DNA of 64,000 bases, from NCBI RefSeq assembly GCF_001640805.2, contig NC_066850.1, forward strand, positions 2,395,059-2,459,058. Reading direction: 5' to 3'. Numbering within the stretch: position 1 is the first letter of the stretch; each line of letters begins with the position of its first letter. Positions 22,061 through 33,900 of the stretch are shown one piece after another. Position numbers and translations under genes: made by a program. The DNA comes from Lates calcarifer. Lineage: Eukaryota > Chordata > Actinopteri > Centropomidae. The notes beneath the pieces were generated by a model. It did not search any database and had not been told where the DNA came from. It saw only the letters and a program-made list of their open reading frames with translations.

Positions 22061-22435
22061 TCGCTGCATGGCGTCCCACTCCTACCACAGACATGTTTTC
22101 AAGATTTGTTATTTGTTTAGTGTCATCTTTTTAAATGAAATATTCATTGTGGTGTATATGCAGATATTTATGCATGAGCAACGGAAGAACAGGCAAACAA
22201 ACTTTAAAAGACAAGAATAGTTCATTCAAGTTCCATTTGCTGCTTTCTTACTGTATTAGCATCCATCAAATGCCTGTATCTGTTCTGTTGTCTTTTGTCT
22301 CACTCCCTCTCTCCTCTCCAGTGCCAACTTGAAACTCTCGGAGCCCACATGCAATACCAAGAAAAAATGAAAACCAAGATGTCGGGTTTATTTTCACTCT
22401 CAGAAACATGACAGATGAAAAATAGAGGGAGAGAG
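22061..22435. other. No gene seen
   Basis: A short CT-rich tract with an acceptor-like CTCTCCTCTCCAG at about 22309-22321. No exon follows that I can support. Confidence 0.4.
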
Positions 22436-22439
22436 AAAA

Positions 22440-22990
22440 CATTCTAGGCAGCAGCGACAGCTTTGAAACCTTGGAGAGCCCACTGCAACCAATCTCTGCT
22501 TCACAGGCGTGCAGTGGTGCACTGTGGGAAGTCGGGGTGGCACACTGTTGTGTTTCAGGAGGAGAGGGAGAGAATGAGAGAAAATGGCAGCAAATGAAGT
22601 TGGCGGGCTGTGGAGTATTGTTCCCTCCTGCTCACAGTAATGAACAGGCCTTCGGAACAGACTGGGGAAATTGGTCCGTGGTGGGCCCCAAGCCTTCATT
22701 CTCATCTGTCAGGTGTGTTCACTACACATGGAAACATATATATATACCTGTGGACACACATATGAAGAAGCTTACACGCGCTGGCATTCATCTGCTAAAA
22801 GAAGCCTTACACTACAAAACACAGTACTCAGCAGAGGCGGCCCCGTTTCGTCCCCTGGTGTCTGTGTACTGGGGGATGCCCAGTGCATCTTCACATTCAA
22901 TTACATTGCCCTTACGCTAGCCTTGTTGTTACAGCAGATAGAGACGAATGATGGTACACAAGATCAGCTATTAGGGCTTCCTTTCAGACC
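22440..22990. promoter_or_regulatory. Candidate conserved non-coding block
   Basis: Higher G+C and several CpGs. One + frame is open over 149 codons (22471-22920) but starts at TTG, has no recognisable domain, and overlaps other open frames, as G+C-richer sequence does by chance. TATATATA at 22738-22745 is a small AT island inside it. Enhancer-like; coding is unlikely. Confidence 0.25.
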
Positions 22991-24120
22991 TACACCTCCA
23001 TGATATCCCTTGCTCTTCTCTCATTCATTTGTGCACAACACATCTAAAGATGTGTTTCTTGACCACATCTACTTGCTGTGCCTGAAATGGTTTGTTTAAT
23101 GCTCATCAATGAATAATAATAGAGGAATCTTACACACATCTGCACACCAGCCTTCATAAAGAGGGTCTAGAGTCTTATTTTTAAAAAGGGTTGTGATTTG
23201 ACTGGACAAAATGAGTTTATGAATAACTAATGTTGTGTTAAATGCCCTCCCATTTTATCTATTTATTTGTGCTGAAGCAGAGAATAAAATATTAATGACA
23301 CAGCTTCTCAAATATATGTTATGCACTCACAGTATAAACTATGTTCTCTGCTTACTTAATCTTAGTTTTAACCAAGTTCATATTCCACTGTTTAAGGTCT
23401 GAGCTGTATATTCCATACAGGGTGGGTCACAAGGGACTATTGAACAGCCGATATACTGAATGTACTGTATGTACTAAGATCTTATGCTGTGCTAGCTCAA
23501 TGAAAGGTTAAATGGGTGTTTGAGCTGCTCTCACAGTTACTTAGCCTTGAATGGGACATGGATGGAGGTTCTGAATAACACATCATTACTGGGCAATAAA
23601 GCTTTAGAGAGCCTGTCAGTTGTGAATAGTTAATGTATGTTTGTGAACCGCTTTCATTAAATTTTGCATTATCCAAGGAATTCTGTCTCACAATATAAAC
23701 ACACGTGTAGGAAATAGATTAACCAGTGTGTATATCTGCTGTGCAAGAATTAGCATGTCTGGGTAACTAGCTTGGGAAGGGGCATATCATTAGTTAAACA
23801 TTCTTCGTAGAGTAAGTTATTTGGTTTGAGGAAGTTTTAAATCTGTCATCTCTTTGCTAGCAATGAGAAACCTTCTCCTTGTGGTAACATCTGTATGAAA
23901 ACGAATACTCATTGTTACTCAAGTAGCAACAGTAGCTGCAGGGCTTAGCAAACAGTCAATACCTTACACCCCAGCCACTTTCTCTCACCAGTCAATGTGG
24001 TCCCCTCTGACACATAATAAACATTAATCCTTCATGCCAGTTGTTTTAACCAGTTTTTGTTTCTTCCCCAGGCTGATATAAAGTGCTAACCCCTTAAGAA
24101 TTCATTTAAACTTCAGTTGT
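22991..24120. other. No gene seen
   Basis: Unassigned A+T-rich sequence. Confidence 0.45.
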
Positions 24121-24153
24121 GGCCAGCCTTAGGACAATGACCCTGAGTCACAG

Positions 24154-24477
24154 ATGAATGCAAAGGTTCTATTAATATGTTGTGGCTCCTGTGTTATTAT
24201 TCCTGTTCTTCTGTATATTTTATTCATGAGTCTTACTGTTCTTTTGAGCAAAAATGGATTTCAGTCTTGGTTTGAGAATGACCATGATGACAGGAGAGGA
24301 ATAAAGCCCAGATCTCTGAGCCATTTTGTCTCTGAGGAAATGCCATTTCTTGGCTTGAAAAGGGGAAATATTACTTTAAGATGGTCATTGAGGAACGGGG
24401 CTCTTCAGAGGTTTCCAAAGCCATGTTTCTTAATATATGGAGAGGAATTGTGGAGTAACACAAGTCGTTTTCAGTGA
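24154..24477 (+). other. Orphan 107-codon ORF with hydrophobic N-terminus
   Basis: An ATG at 24154 (weak context, C at -3) opens 107 codons. Residues about 4-32 are hydrophobic (LLICCGSCVIIPVLLYILF...) and would read as a membrane segment, followed by a charged stretch (ENDHDDRRGIKPR). I know no such protein, there is no promoter or splice support, and the second half overlaps a CNE-like island. Most likely a chance frame. Confidence 0.1.
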
Positions 24478-24650
24478 TTCCTAATCTTCTGATCGCAGTA
24501 ATTAAATTACCCAATGGAGGAGTGAGAGCTTGGCCCTCACTTCCAGCACTATAATGTCCGCCCCCACTTTAACATGGTGGGCATTATGAGGTCTTCATTA
24601 CAAACAAGGCTGGGCCCTAATGTGTAAAATTAAAGAAGTGTACTCACTTC
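24300..24650. promoter_or_regulatory. Candidate conserved non-coding element
   Basis: Complex sequence with TAATTAAATTA beginning at 24499 and a TTAACATGGTGGGCATTATG word near 24570. Homeobox-rich and non-repetitive. Confidence 0.28.
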
Positions 24651-26425
24651 AAGCATACATTGACCTCTAAACCTCTATTATTGTGCCAACATGATGAGTA
24701 GAATCTAGATCCGTTCTGTTGCTCTGTGGCAGCACTACAGTATGTCTGTCTTTTTCTATTCCTCGACCTCTCTCCTTCCTTCTTTATCTTCTTCTTTCTT
24801 TCTATTTTTTCCTCTTTTGCCCTTCCTCCCTGACTGATTCAGCTTCACATCAATCACACCAATGTTTATTGTCAATGAAATATTTAGTACGAGAGGGCCT
24901 GTGTGCACAGATTGCCGATTTCATCTTACCCTGAAACAATAGATGATATGTGTGCCACTGTTTGTGTGTGTGTGCCTAGACTGATTTAGATGCAGGACCT
25001 TGATGCCAAGAATCTTGATCTGTTTGTATGCTATTTCTGTGATTGGGGTGGGATATTACAGGTTCGCATCTCAAGGTTTAATCTGAGAATTGACATGCCT
25101 GCCAACACGTAAATAACATGCCTGGAGAGTGTGGATTATTGATGTTGAAGAGGTATACCTGACATTGATCTTGGAACTTACTAATTCCTTTTGATAGCAA
25201 CACAAAAGATAGCCGACTGAAAGTAATGTTAATGTTACATCCATAGCACTCGTTATATTAGCGTAACACCATTTAAAAATATTCTTGTATCTACTTATAT
25301 CTACGTAACAACTACAACTACTGTACTGAGATACATTGTATTATAAACCATTCATTTACTTACATACTACTTTTTTTGATAATGAACCTGCTGTTTAGAC
25401 TCATAAAAGATCAATATGATCCGGTATTGCATACATACTCTATACCACCATTCCACAAAATGAGCTAGTATGATATAAGTTTTACAGAAGAAAGTGTGCA
25501 TTCATTTTAGTGTCAGCATTTGATATTTTGGAAGGAACTAAGACCTCAAATTAAAAATTGGAAAGTATTCAAGTGGTAACGAGAACACGTGGCTAGGGAG
25601 ACAGTGAGCAATTTAGTAGCCAAGTTTAATTAAAGTGCTGCTGCAGATGCATTGCACTGCAGTCTGACTGGATAGAAATCAGTGAGATGCAAAGTTAAAA
25701 GGCTACCTGAGTAAAGTTGCTGTAAAAAGAGGAAGCTAAAGAATTGGACGCATAATTAATGGAAATAAAATGTGAGGATGTGTATGCCATAGATAAATGC
25801 ATAGTCTTGTATGTATATCCATTTGCTGTGTCAGCAAATAAAGAAAAGAAAAAAAAAGTGACAGATGGGAGAAATGCTGACTGACATGCAGATAACAAGT
25901 TGTTGACTGCATAGAATTATGCTGCTGTATCAGATAATTAAGAGTAGTTCACATATGGCCCTGAAAATGAAAAACTGAAAGCCAGAAATCACATACTCAA
26001 AACAAACTCAAGAAAAAAATTAGATACAAAATTATAGTCATGATGTATTATGACATAGTAGGAATTTCTTAAATATTGTATTTTTTTTCCAGCTCCAGTT
26101 GTTGCTGTTGCTGAGAAAGATAAAAAGAAACAGGTGTTCTTGCTATCTTTAGTCAGTAAGTCAGTGAATCTGTGAATACAGGTTTTGTATAGCCCTTGTA
26201 CAGAGGCTTCTGTTGCACTTTTGCTTATATAAACATGGACTTTGGACTAGTTATAGTTCAGTTTCCCAAACAAAAAGCTTTGGAAAACAAAAGGTATTTA
26301 ATGCTTCCAACAGAAAAGAGGCCGTTCATAGCTGGTGACAGGAAGCTAAGTTTGTCCAAAAAGAAGCAGGAGAAAATGATAATAGATGTAAAGAACACCT
26401 ACTGGGCTGGAATTGAAAATAAACT
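24651..26425. other. No gene seen; two weaker CNE-like patches
   Basis: Pyrimidine-rich 24730-24830; a (TG)n of 12 bases at 24963-24974. Patches at 25060-25215 and 25600-25720 (AGTTTAATTAAAGTGCTGCT) look more complex than the surroundings. No coding frame. Confidence 0.35.
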
Positions 26426-26429
26426 GCAG

Positions 26430-26800
26430 GGGACATTGTGATACAGAGAGGTGTGGAGTGGGAGGAGAAAGATCACTTGGCTATAAGCAGCCAGGCCAAA
26501 TGGTGGAGGGGACAAGGTGAATAAGCCAAACTGTTTTTAAACAGGTTTGACACAAGGGCCCCAGGCCATCTACTCACTACACAGCTCAGTGGGCTGCCTT
26601 AATGGCACCCCACCTACTGCCACCCACACATCCTCTAATGGCACTCAAACTGCCCATGTCTGCCTCCCTCAAGGCCACTGTGTATACCTGCTGTAAATGT
26701 AGACCTGCAGCAGGTTGTTGCAGACAAAAGTCAAGATACATTTGCAGGAGATTTGGAAGCACTTCTTTGAGTTTAGACAGTGGGCACAGTTGAACTTCTT
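26430..26800. promoter_or_regulatory. Candidate conserved non-coding element
   Basis: Balanced composition without simple repeats; holds CTTGGCTATAAGCAGCCAGG and, around 26690-26720, inverted CCTGCTG/CAGCAGG words. The donor-like GTGAAT at 26517 has no acceptor or frame behind it. Confidence 0.22.
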
Positions 26801-26879
26801 TGCCTTACAACTTGAAGATAGTACAGGAGAAAAAACTCAGCTGATGATATGCTTGTAGTTAGTTAAGGTCAAAATGGGG

Positions 26880-27025
26880 GCTTCTATGAAATGCAGTGTT
26901 GGTAGTTTGATCCCCAGCTTTCTTGTCTGTTAGATGAGTATGTTTGAGCACAATACTGAACCCACTATGCACCTTCTGTGTTGGTGATGACGGATAAGCT
27001 CTTTGTATGGATCTCAGATTAAAAG
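26880..27025 (+). mobile_element. Decayed tRNA-derived SINE
   Basis: AGTTTGATCCCCAG (about 26903-26916) is close to a tRNA B-box (GGTTCGATCCC). It is followed, as in fish tRNA-SINEs, by TTTGAGCACAATACTGAACC (the usual form being TTGAGCAAGACACTGAACC). A box and tail are not clear; the copy is dead. Confidence 0.5.
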
Positions 27026-29500
27026 AGTAATTTTTAGGGATATTTAGGAAATACACTGTATTTGCTTTCTTGAAGATATTCTATGATTTTTTTTTTTTTA
27101 TCCAGTCCTGGTTATGTTCTGGGCCATTTCTTGGTCAGGGCTTTGTAACATAATTCCCCCTTAAAACTACAATCTTTCGACAAAGCCAGGCTAGATGTCT
27201 CTCCTGTTTCCACGAAGCTAAGTGAACTTTCTACTGGCTGTAGCCTCATGTTTATTCTTAAAAGCATAATGTAAGTGGTGTCCATTTATATCATATTCTG
27301 TGACACATGAAATATTTGACAAATACAACGGTGTCAAGGGGATGTGCTTCAGGTTTAGGTCAAGAATAGTAACTGTTCAGTCAGTTTCTGACTCTGGTTG
27401 CATATTTTGATGAGCACCTAAGAGAGAGCTGAAGTATCTCCTCAATTTTAGGAGAGATCTCATGGTAAGAAATGTGGGTGGAATAGGTAAAATCTTCTTT
27501 TTATTATTGGAATGAATGTGCCATCATGTTTGGAGTGATTGATAGTACACCTGTGCTGCAAAATTGGCCATTAGCTGTGTAGTCAAGGACTTCAAGTTTC
27601 TTGGATGTAATGAACAGCACAGTCTCAAGGGAATGCTACAGTGGGGCTTTTATACTTTTAGGTTTGTTTTTTGGGTTTGATGTTTTACCTTCAGGTATGT
27701 AACCTTAAGCCTGACCTTTCTTATACTTTTAATTGCACCGAAAATAATTTGTTGTTGCATCAGCTCAGCCAGAGCTGTTTTTAATTTTCTGTTAAACCCT
27801 CTTTTAGTACAGGTGTGGGGCCAGCTGGGGACACAGGCACCAAAATGTACACAGCAGTGTGTGCAGGGTTGGCAAGATGACTTGAATTTAAACAGCTTTT
27901 GGTAAAAGCTAACTAAGCAAGAGCAGAAGCACAGCACACATTGTAATGTGGAGGCATATGTCTGAAATGGAGTGTGTTTACATTACCTTCTGTGCTGCCT
28001 CTAACTTCTTCTAGTATAAAAGTGCTGGTATTTGTTCAATTGCTGGAGATCAAGGGTTATTTAAGTCCAAACGAAATTTCACACAAATTTTCAACTGCTT
28101 TCGAATGTATTCATCCAATCACTCAACCTGTCAACCCACCATATGTTGTTGCTGCCAATAATATGGATCAGAGTCCCTGCATGGATGGAGCCTGGGAGTA
28201 TTTGATAGTATGTTTAATGTTTGGGCACCATAATTTGGTCAGTGACTGATCTGAAAAATGGTTGTGAGCCTATTTTAGCACTCTCTCTCCTTCTCCAGCC
28301 GCCTCATGCTCACACACTTAAACACCTAAGGACAGCCTCCATCACACTGACATTGGCAATGACACTGACGAGACAACTAGGCCACTGCTTTGACACATTG
28401 AGAGCAAAAAAGTGCAATAATTACTCTTAATTTGTGCCACATCATTACTTTAGGTCAACTGATGATTTCACATTAGCACTATTAGAAGAGACTGTTGACT
28501 CTGACTCTTCTGACACAAACTTAAATTTGAAAAAACTGAACAAATGAGACTGGATATAAGTTTGAGTGCAGCTGGTGGAGAATAAGGATGAACTCATTTT
28601 AACAGGCACCCTATGGAGAGAGAGGAAAAACATCTGTTTTTGTACCAAGGGCAGTTATGAAGATTGATCAGTCAATTTGCAATGACTGAACCCCATCTCC
28701 TCTGAAAAATTGTCTCAAAGCATGTGGTCTTAAAATAAAAATTGCCTCTGAGCAGAGTGTCTCTGTGGCTTTGTGCACAGGTGTTTCCTCTATGTATTTA
28801 CACTTCTTTTTGTACGTGTGTGGGTGTGTTTTTGCGTGTGTGAGCACAGATGTGTTCTTTTTGTGTTGCGTGCATTTTTGCCGTTCACAGGCATTGTCTG
28901 CATCCATGAGCTGTCCTCCCTGTCAGACCTCAGGTATTTATAAGTCTCGACAATGGAAGACAGATCACCAGGCCTCAAGCTGCCACACATCCATCCTTCC
29001 AAGGGCTTCCAAAGACAGCCTTCAACATGCATTACTCATTCCCATGCTGCTACAAACCAGATTTTCAGCAGCTTTCCATTGGTTTTTCGTCGCGTGTTGG
29101 GGCAGGCGTCAGCAGGAAGCAAGGATGTGCCGATGTCTGCAGAGTTGTATGTATCTTCAGGGGTGCAACTTTCTCTTTAAATTCATGCTTTCCCTCACAC
29201 CACTTTGAATGACACTGTCCCCTGTGTACAGTGCTTACATTTCCTGTGGTGCACTGTCTGCCTCCTCAAGTTGGTCTCACCCGTGTTTATTTGCATACTT
29301 GCCTACACTGCTCAGTATGTGGTGATGTCTGAGAGTGCTTGGTTGTGTATGGTGTATGGGAAAAACAGTCTTTTAGAGATTTGTGCCCAAGCTAGATTTA
29401 CTGCACAGCAGTAGAAAAATATATAATCTGAGTGTCAAACATTTTGCTCTGTGAAATATGTTTGTTTGATGACAAATCTGATATTTAACACACACTCAAT
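27026..29500. other. No gene seen
   Basis: A 13-base T run at 27087-27099; TG-rich 28815-28860; a slightly richer patch at 28900-29170 with an open + frame (28765-29208, no good start) that matches nothing. No repeat family recognised. Confidence 0.4.
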
Positions 29501-29504
29501 TGAG

Positions 29505-29715
29505 TGGTAATTCATCCAACAGTTGTTGAGACATTTCACCCTGAACCACAAATGTCAACCTGCTGGTGGTGGCCGAGGAAAAGTCAGGGGAACACCAGTG
29601 CTATGTCACTAATGCTTGAACCACTAATGTAGCAATCTATCTGGACCAAAGTGGTGGGTAGAGAAACAGACGTGCATACTTAGAGCCATGCCGCCTGTGT
29701 GGCTAAAAATAATTT
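29505..29715. repeat. Interspersed fish repeat (CAAATGTCAACC type), copy D
   Basis: Holds CAACAGTTGTTGAGACATTT, CCACAAATGTCAACCTGCTG, GGAAAAGTCAGGGGAACACC, and TCTGGACCAAAGTGGTGG near the end. Its reverse complement shares CAACAACTGTTG and GGTTGACAT words with the copy at 62400-62640, so the two are one family in opposite orientations. Abundant in percomorph genomes; name unknown to me. Confidence 0.6.
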
Positions 29716-29751
29716 CACACAAACACCTCAACCCTCTTGTCCACTGTGTAT

Positions 29752-29771
29752 AGCACTAACTAGCACTAACA
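29752..29771. repeat. 10-bp exact tandem duplication
   Basis: TAGCACTAAC occurs twice in direct succession, between the repeat copy ending near 29715 and the SINE starting near 29772. Confidence 0.85.
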
Positions 29772-29774
29772 GCT

Positions 29775-30070
29775 TAGGTAAGTTGGCAGGATACTGGAGG
29801 TTTGCCAGTTTGAATCCTCAGACCAGTCAAAAAAGTAAATGAGTAATGCTTTCTGCTCACTGAGTAATAACCATAGAAATCATATGTTGAAGTGGCCTTA
29901 AGCAAGGTGCTTAATCCCTGACTGCCACAGAAAAGCTGCTTAGTTGCAGGAGACAGGAGATGACTCTGGTTACTCTAAACAGCCTCTGGCTGTGATGTGT
30001 CTAACTGTTTAAATAGTTACTGCAGGGTGAATCTGAAAGGAGCTTCAGAATTTAGCAGCAATTCCTGAGC
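29775..30070 (+). mobile_element. Decayed tRNA-derived SINE
   Basis: A B-box-like AGTTTGAATCC (29807-29817) lies one base from the tRNA consensus. Downstream is AAGTGGCCTTAAGCAAGGTG / CTTAATCCCTGACTGC, the usual fish SINE body (AGTGCCCTTGAGCAAGGCAC). It ends near an AATAATAATAAAA tail at about 30070-30084. Confidence 0.6.
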
Positions 30071-30084
30071 AATAATAATAAAAT

Positions 30085-31535
30085 TATGCTACAGTACATA
30101 TACTCAAGTAGGCTGTTGGTTTACTTTTGTAGTGTTGTGTTAAAAAACATGCATAGGTCATATATAACTTGTTTTGGAGGAAAACATTTTTTGCCCAATA
30201 GTTGCATAAGGGTGCTGTTATGTTTTCCACTCTTTTGAAAAGACCATGTGTGGTGGTGTGATATGTGAGCAGATGGAATGGTGAGCAGCTCTACTTACAT
30301 CCTATGTGTCACGCGTTGCAATATGGCAACTGCTAAACAGAAATAGAGACAAACATCACCTTGCTATGTACATCTGCACACAATTACATCTCTGACTGTG
30401 ATATACCAGCATAGATGTCTGTATTTTATGACAATAAAATATGAAAATAATATTTATGAACTGTGGCACTGACTTGTTTTAAAAAGTCTTTTATATACAA
30501 CTTTATTACGACTTTTAGTGAATATTACATTTTTTGAAAAGGGGAAAAACAAGATGTCCCTTTTGTCTAAATAATACGCATTGTCTGTGCAGGTTGATAC
30601 ATACATGATGTTTGTGTACAGTGTGTGCATCTGAGAAATTTGTTGAAATATTGAAAAGTGGTCTCTTAATATAGCAACACTCATGGAAATAGTGGCATTC
30701 TTTGAAGTCTTATGAATTGTATTGCTCTGGTTTTACTATTAAAAAACATTCTGCAGTGCTCCACCTTAAGCTGAATGGAGATCATAGCAAAGAAACCCAG
30801 TTTTTGTTAGCATAATCCCAGTAGTGGGGAGCTTATTGATTCATAAGACTGAATTTCACTCTGATTCTCATAGGATCTAGCACTGTGTTACAGTAAACCC
30901 TATGAGACGCATATATAGTATTGCAAAAAATACCAAGAGTTGTATTTCATGTCGGCTGAGACCATGGATACATGCTTGCATGCTCGAACACCAACACACT
31001 TCACATACAGATAGTACACTATCATTTTAACTGACCGCAAGTGGGGTTTTTCAACTTGTATGATGGATTGTTTCCTTTATCCTCGGGCGGTTTTGGACCT
31101 TTATTTTTGGGTCTGTTCTACAAAAGGGAATAGCCACCAGGGACAACACTGCCTCCTCTAATCCAGCAAGTTCTAAATCTCCAGTATGATTCCAGTCTCA
31201 AAGAACAATACACCCTGGAGCTTAGGGAGAACCGACAGAGATACAGAGAGACGGGGGACGAGAGAAATGGGAGTAGAAAACTACTGAAGGGAGTTGAGAA
31301 AGTGAACTAAATCCTTTGTGAATACAGAATACAGTGTTGAGAGATGGCATATTAAGGTTCAGTGGATGGGCTTTTTTGGCCCAGAAGTGGTATTTTGGTA
31401 GTGTAATACTTGCACAAAAGCCTCCTTTAATTTTACATTGCCAAATTTCATCCATCCCTTTTCTTTCAATATATCTGGAGGAGACTGTGGTCCTTGTCAA
31501 TAAGATCCTATTGTGAGGTTGGGTGCATGTACAAT
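30085..31535. other. No gene seen
   Basis: Unassigned. A patch at about 31330-31470 looks more complex (GGCCCAGAAGTGGTATTTTG) and has opposing open frames, but no exon signals. Confidence 0.4.
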
Positions 31536-31539
31536 TCAT

Positions 31540-32740
31540 CTGCTAAAACAGGTACCTAAATGCATTTGGGGTGGGAAAAAGAACACCACCACAAAAAGAG
31601 ATGAGAGCTTGACGAGAGAGCTGGAGAGAGCATTGTGCATCTGAGACAAGTATTTAGAGAACACATGGAGCACAATGGCAACCTTACCCTGAAGTTGGCG
31701 TTAGGCTCCTATGGAAAAGGACAGGAATCCCTTTAAACCCACCATCCTGCCTGGATCAAGGAGGAACTACTAAACTCCCCATGGGTTCATTGAACAAGAG
31801 GGAAAGATAAAAATAGGCCTTCTTTCTTCTGACAAGGAAGAATTCACTCTTTGCATCTCCTCTCTCTCTCCCATTCCATCTCTCTGGGACTTTAACATGA
31901 TTATCATTACAGTACTATGCCTTCGCTAATAACAGACGTAAACTTAATTTCTCACTCACTGGGGTTATTTTATGTCTGCGTACAGCACACTACAGACAGT
32001 AGTCCTGATTAGCCCATATATGGACTGGGATAGCCCTAGTATATACTAATACTGTAATACTCTTCATATGGTCAGACCCGCACAGTAAACTGGCTGTGTT
32101 TGGGAGCAGAGTCAGAGTAAATACACAGCATATTTTAAACCCAAATGTAGCCTGCATATCATCAGGTTATTTAGTAATGAACTCAGCTAACTGTGGCTAC
32201 CCTCAGTGTGCCTCATTACTCCCAGCAGATCACAACTTTATTATTGCCTATCATGTCAGAGTAAATGTGTGATATATGTGGCTCCTATTTAACACAGTGA
32301 ACTGTAAAGTAGCATTAATTTCGGCTGGAGATTGCAGCCAGTGAGCGGAACAGTAAAGCGAGAAAGAGAGACTGTGTTGAATCGAGTTGTATTCAGGTTT
32401 GGGCTGTTGTAAAGAGCCATTGAAGCATTTGTATAAATTATTCAACCTTAATCCTCATTTTGAAATACAACAAACCTTCCATGTTTTGCAATACGTCTGG
32501 AGAGCGATGCAGTTTGAGAGCTAGAATGGGGCAGTGATGCCATTATAATATTCTCGTAGGAGCATTTTCTGAATCTGCAACAGTGCTGAATAATGAAAAT
32601 GCCTTTACTCAACAGATCCATTCACTCCTTAAATAGCAGAGAAATGTGCAGCGGCAGTAGACAGCCTGATGGTAATTTGAATTTGCCACTGAATAAAGGT
32701 AGCTACTGGCTGTAAAACACCTGGGCATGTAGTTCAGCTC
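31540..32740. promoter_or_regulatory. Dense candidate conserved non-coding block
   Basis: About 1.2 kb of continuously complex, non-repetitive sequence with no coding frame of note: 31540-31830, 31900-32260 and 32290-32740 all carry this texture. It has scattered homeobox-type words (GATGGTAATTTGAATTTGCC near 32670, GATTAGCCCATATATGG near 32008) and retained CpGs. Together with the following block it is the longest such run in the window, which is typical of enhancer clusters near developmental regulators. Alignment is required to confirm. Confidence 0.38.
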
Positions 32741-32824
32741 TGTTTTGTCCTGCTCATATTTGTATCTGTGTGAATGTGCATATGAATTTGCATGCTGGTG
32801 CAGGCTACAATATCAGTGGTTTCA

Positions 32825-33235
32825 ATATACTGTTGTGTGTGTATCTGCATGAGACATTGTTAAAGACTTCACAGCACTCGGTGGCTGCATCTCTGCTATG
32901 AAAGTGAATAGTGGGGATTCTTTACTTAAGCATGCCCCCTTTTGGCCCCTGAAATGTGCGAGCCCATTTCCCCATAATGGCTCTATCGTGTAGCCAGCTC
33001 CCACGGGAGCCTCGTTGCTCGCCTCGTTCTGCTTTACTAACCCCCTCCTTCACACAAGTGTGAAGGGGGAGATGAGGAGGAAAGAAGGGAGCGAGTGTGC
33101 CATACAGTGCTATGATGAGTGAACGCTGATGAGGGACAGTTATTATGCAGAGCTTATTATTCTCTTTCTGCGCTGGGGGGATTGTCAGTAGCGGCCGCAG
33201 CTATTCATTAAAGCTATGAAATATGACCTGGCCCG
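32825..33235. promoter_or_regulatory. Dense candidate conserved non-coding block with hairpins
   Basis: Non-repetitive with many CpGs. Contains GCGGCCGC (33191-33198) beside CAGCTATTCATTAAAGC, and two small perfect hairpins (32997-33010 and 33043-33069). A 3-mismatch CTCF-like word lies on the - strand near 32934-32947. It ends at a GT microsatellite. Confidence 0.35.
33043..33069. other. Tight inverted repeat
   Basis: CCTTCACAC (33047-33055) and GTGTGAAGG (33058-33066) pair perfectly across a 2-base spacer. After a one-base bulge the pairing continues with three C:G pairs. A shorter one, GCTCCC-AC-GGGAGC, lies at 32997-33010. Confidence 0.6.
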
Positions 33236-33243
33236 TGGTGTAA

Positions 33244-33261
33244 GTGTGTGTGTGTGTGTGT
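33244..33261. repeat. (GT)9 microsatellite
   Basis: Uninterrupted 18 bases. Confidence 0.95.
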
Positions 33262-33735
33262 TTTGCCCAGAGGCCAAACCAACAGATCTACAGTGGTGCT
33301 TTTGTAGTAACTAGAACTCATATTCACTTTTAAGACTTGCTCGACGCATTTACTTTCACTTCTTTGTACTGCTTGTCTGTGCAGCCTGTTTTTCGTACTT
33401 ATCTTTAGACACACATGAAAAGAAAGAGCTCAACAAAATTCATTTACAATCCAGTTAATGCTTTTTAATAGTCATAATGGAATGACTGACTGAAATAGAG
33501 GACTTAAATTCCTAAACACATCTCTTTTGGAAAGCATTAAATAGACCACAAGCAGATATACTGCATATACCTCCAGGCTGCAGTCATACCCATGTTACTG
33601 TTGACAGAAGCTTTTGCTTTTTTGGTCCCTGTAGTGTCTCCCTTGTTATGCTTTGATCACTGTGATACATTGTAGAATTAAATATCCATTATCACAAACC
33701 GCGCAATTAGCAGTGTACCTGATGGTGCAGACACA
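33262..33735. other. No gene seen
   Basis: Unassigned A+T-rich sequence. Confidence 0.45.
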
Positions 33736-33739
33736 TTTT

Positions 33740-33900
33740 TAACAAGTTAAAAGTCACCAACTGTTTAATTGTTGTCACTTAACCTGCAGTAACTGATTTT
33801 TGGTCAGTTGGGGCAGCAGAAACTGAGCTGTAAGACCACTATCATATTATCACTTTTTGGTTCTCAGTTTAAAGTCTAACACCTATTTAGAGCAAGAATC
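33740..33900. repeat. Remnant of a fish repeat (GGGGCAGCAGAAA type)
   Basis: CACTTAACCTGCAGTAACTG, then TTGGGGCAGCAGAAACTGAG and CTGTAAGACCACTATCATAT, occur in the order seen in a repeat I remember from percomorph genomes. Family name unknown; memory-based. Confidence 0.4.

Noticed and set aside
22471..22920. 149-codon + strand open frame, the longest in the window
   Set aside because: Begins at TTG, no recognised domain, overlaps other open frames in G+C-richer DNA; treated as CNE-like sequence.
28765..29208. 147-codon + strand frame
   Set aside because: No ATG in good context at its start, its beginning lies in TG-rich simple sequence, and overlapping frames on both strands are also open.
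29807..29817. tRNA gene (B-box-like AGTTTGAATCC)
   Set aside because: No clover-leaf can be drawn; the body following is that of a SINE.
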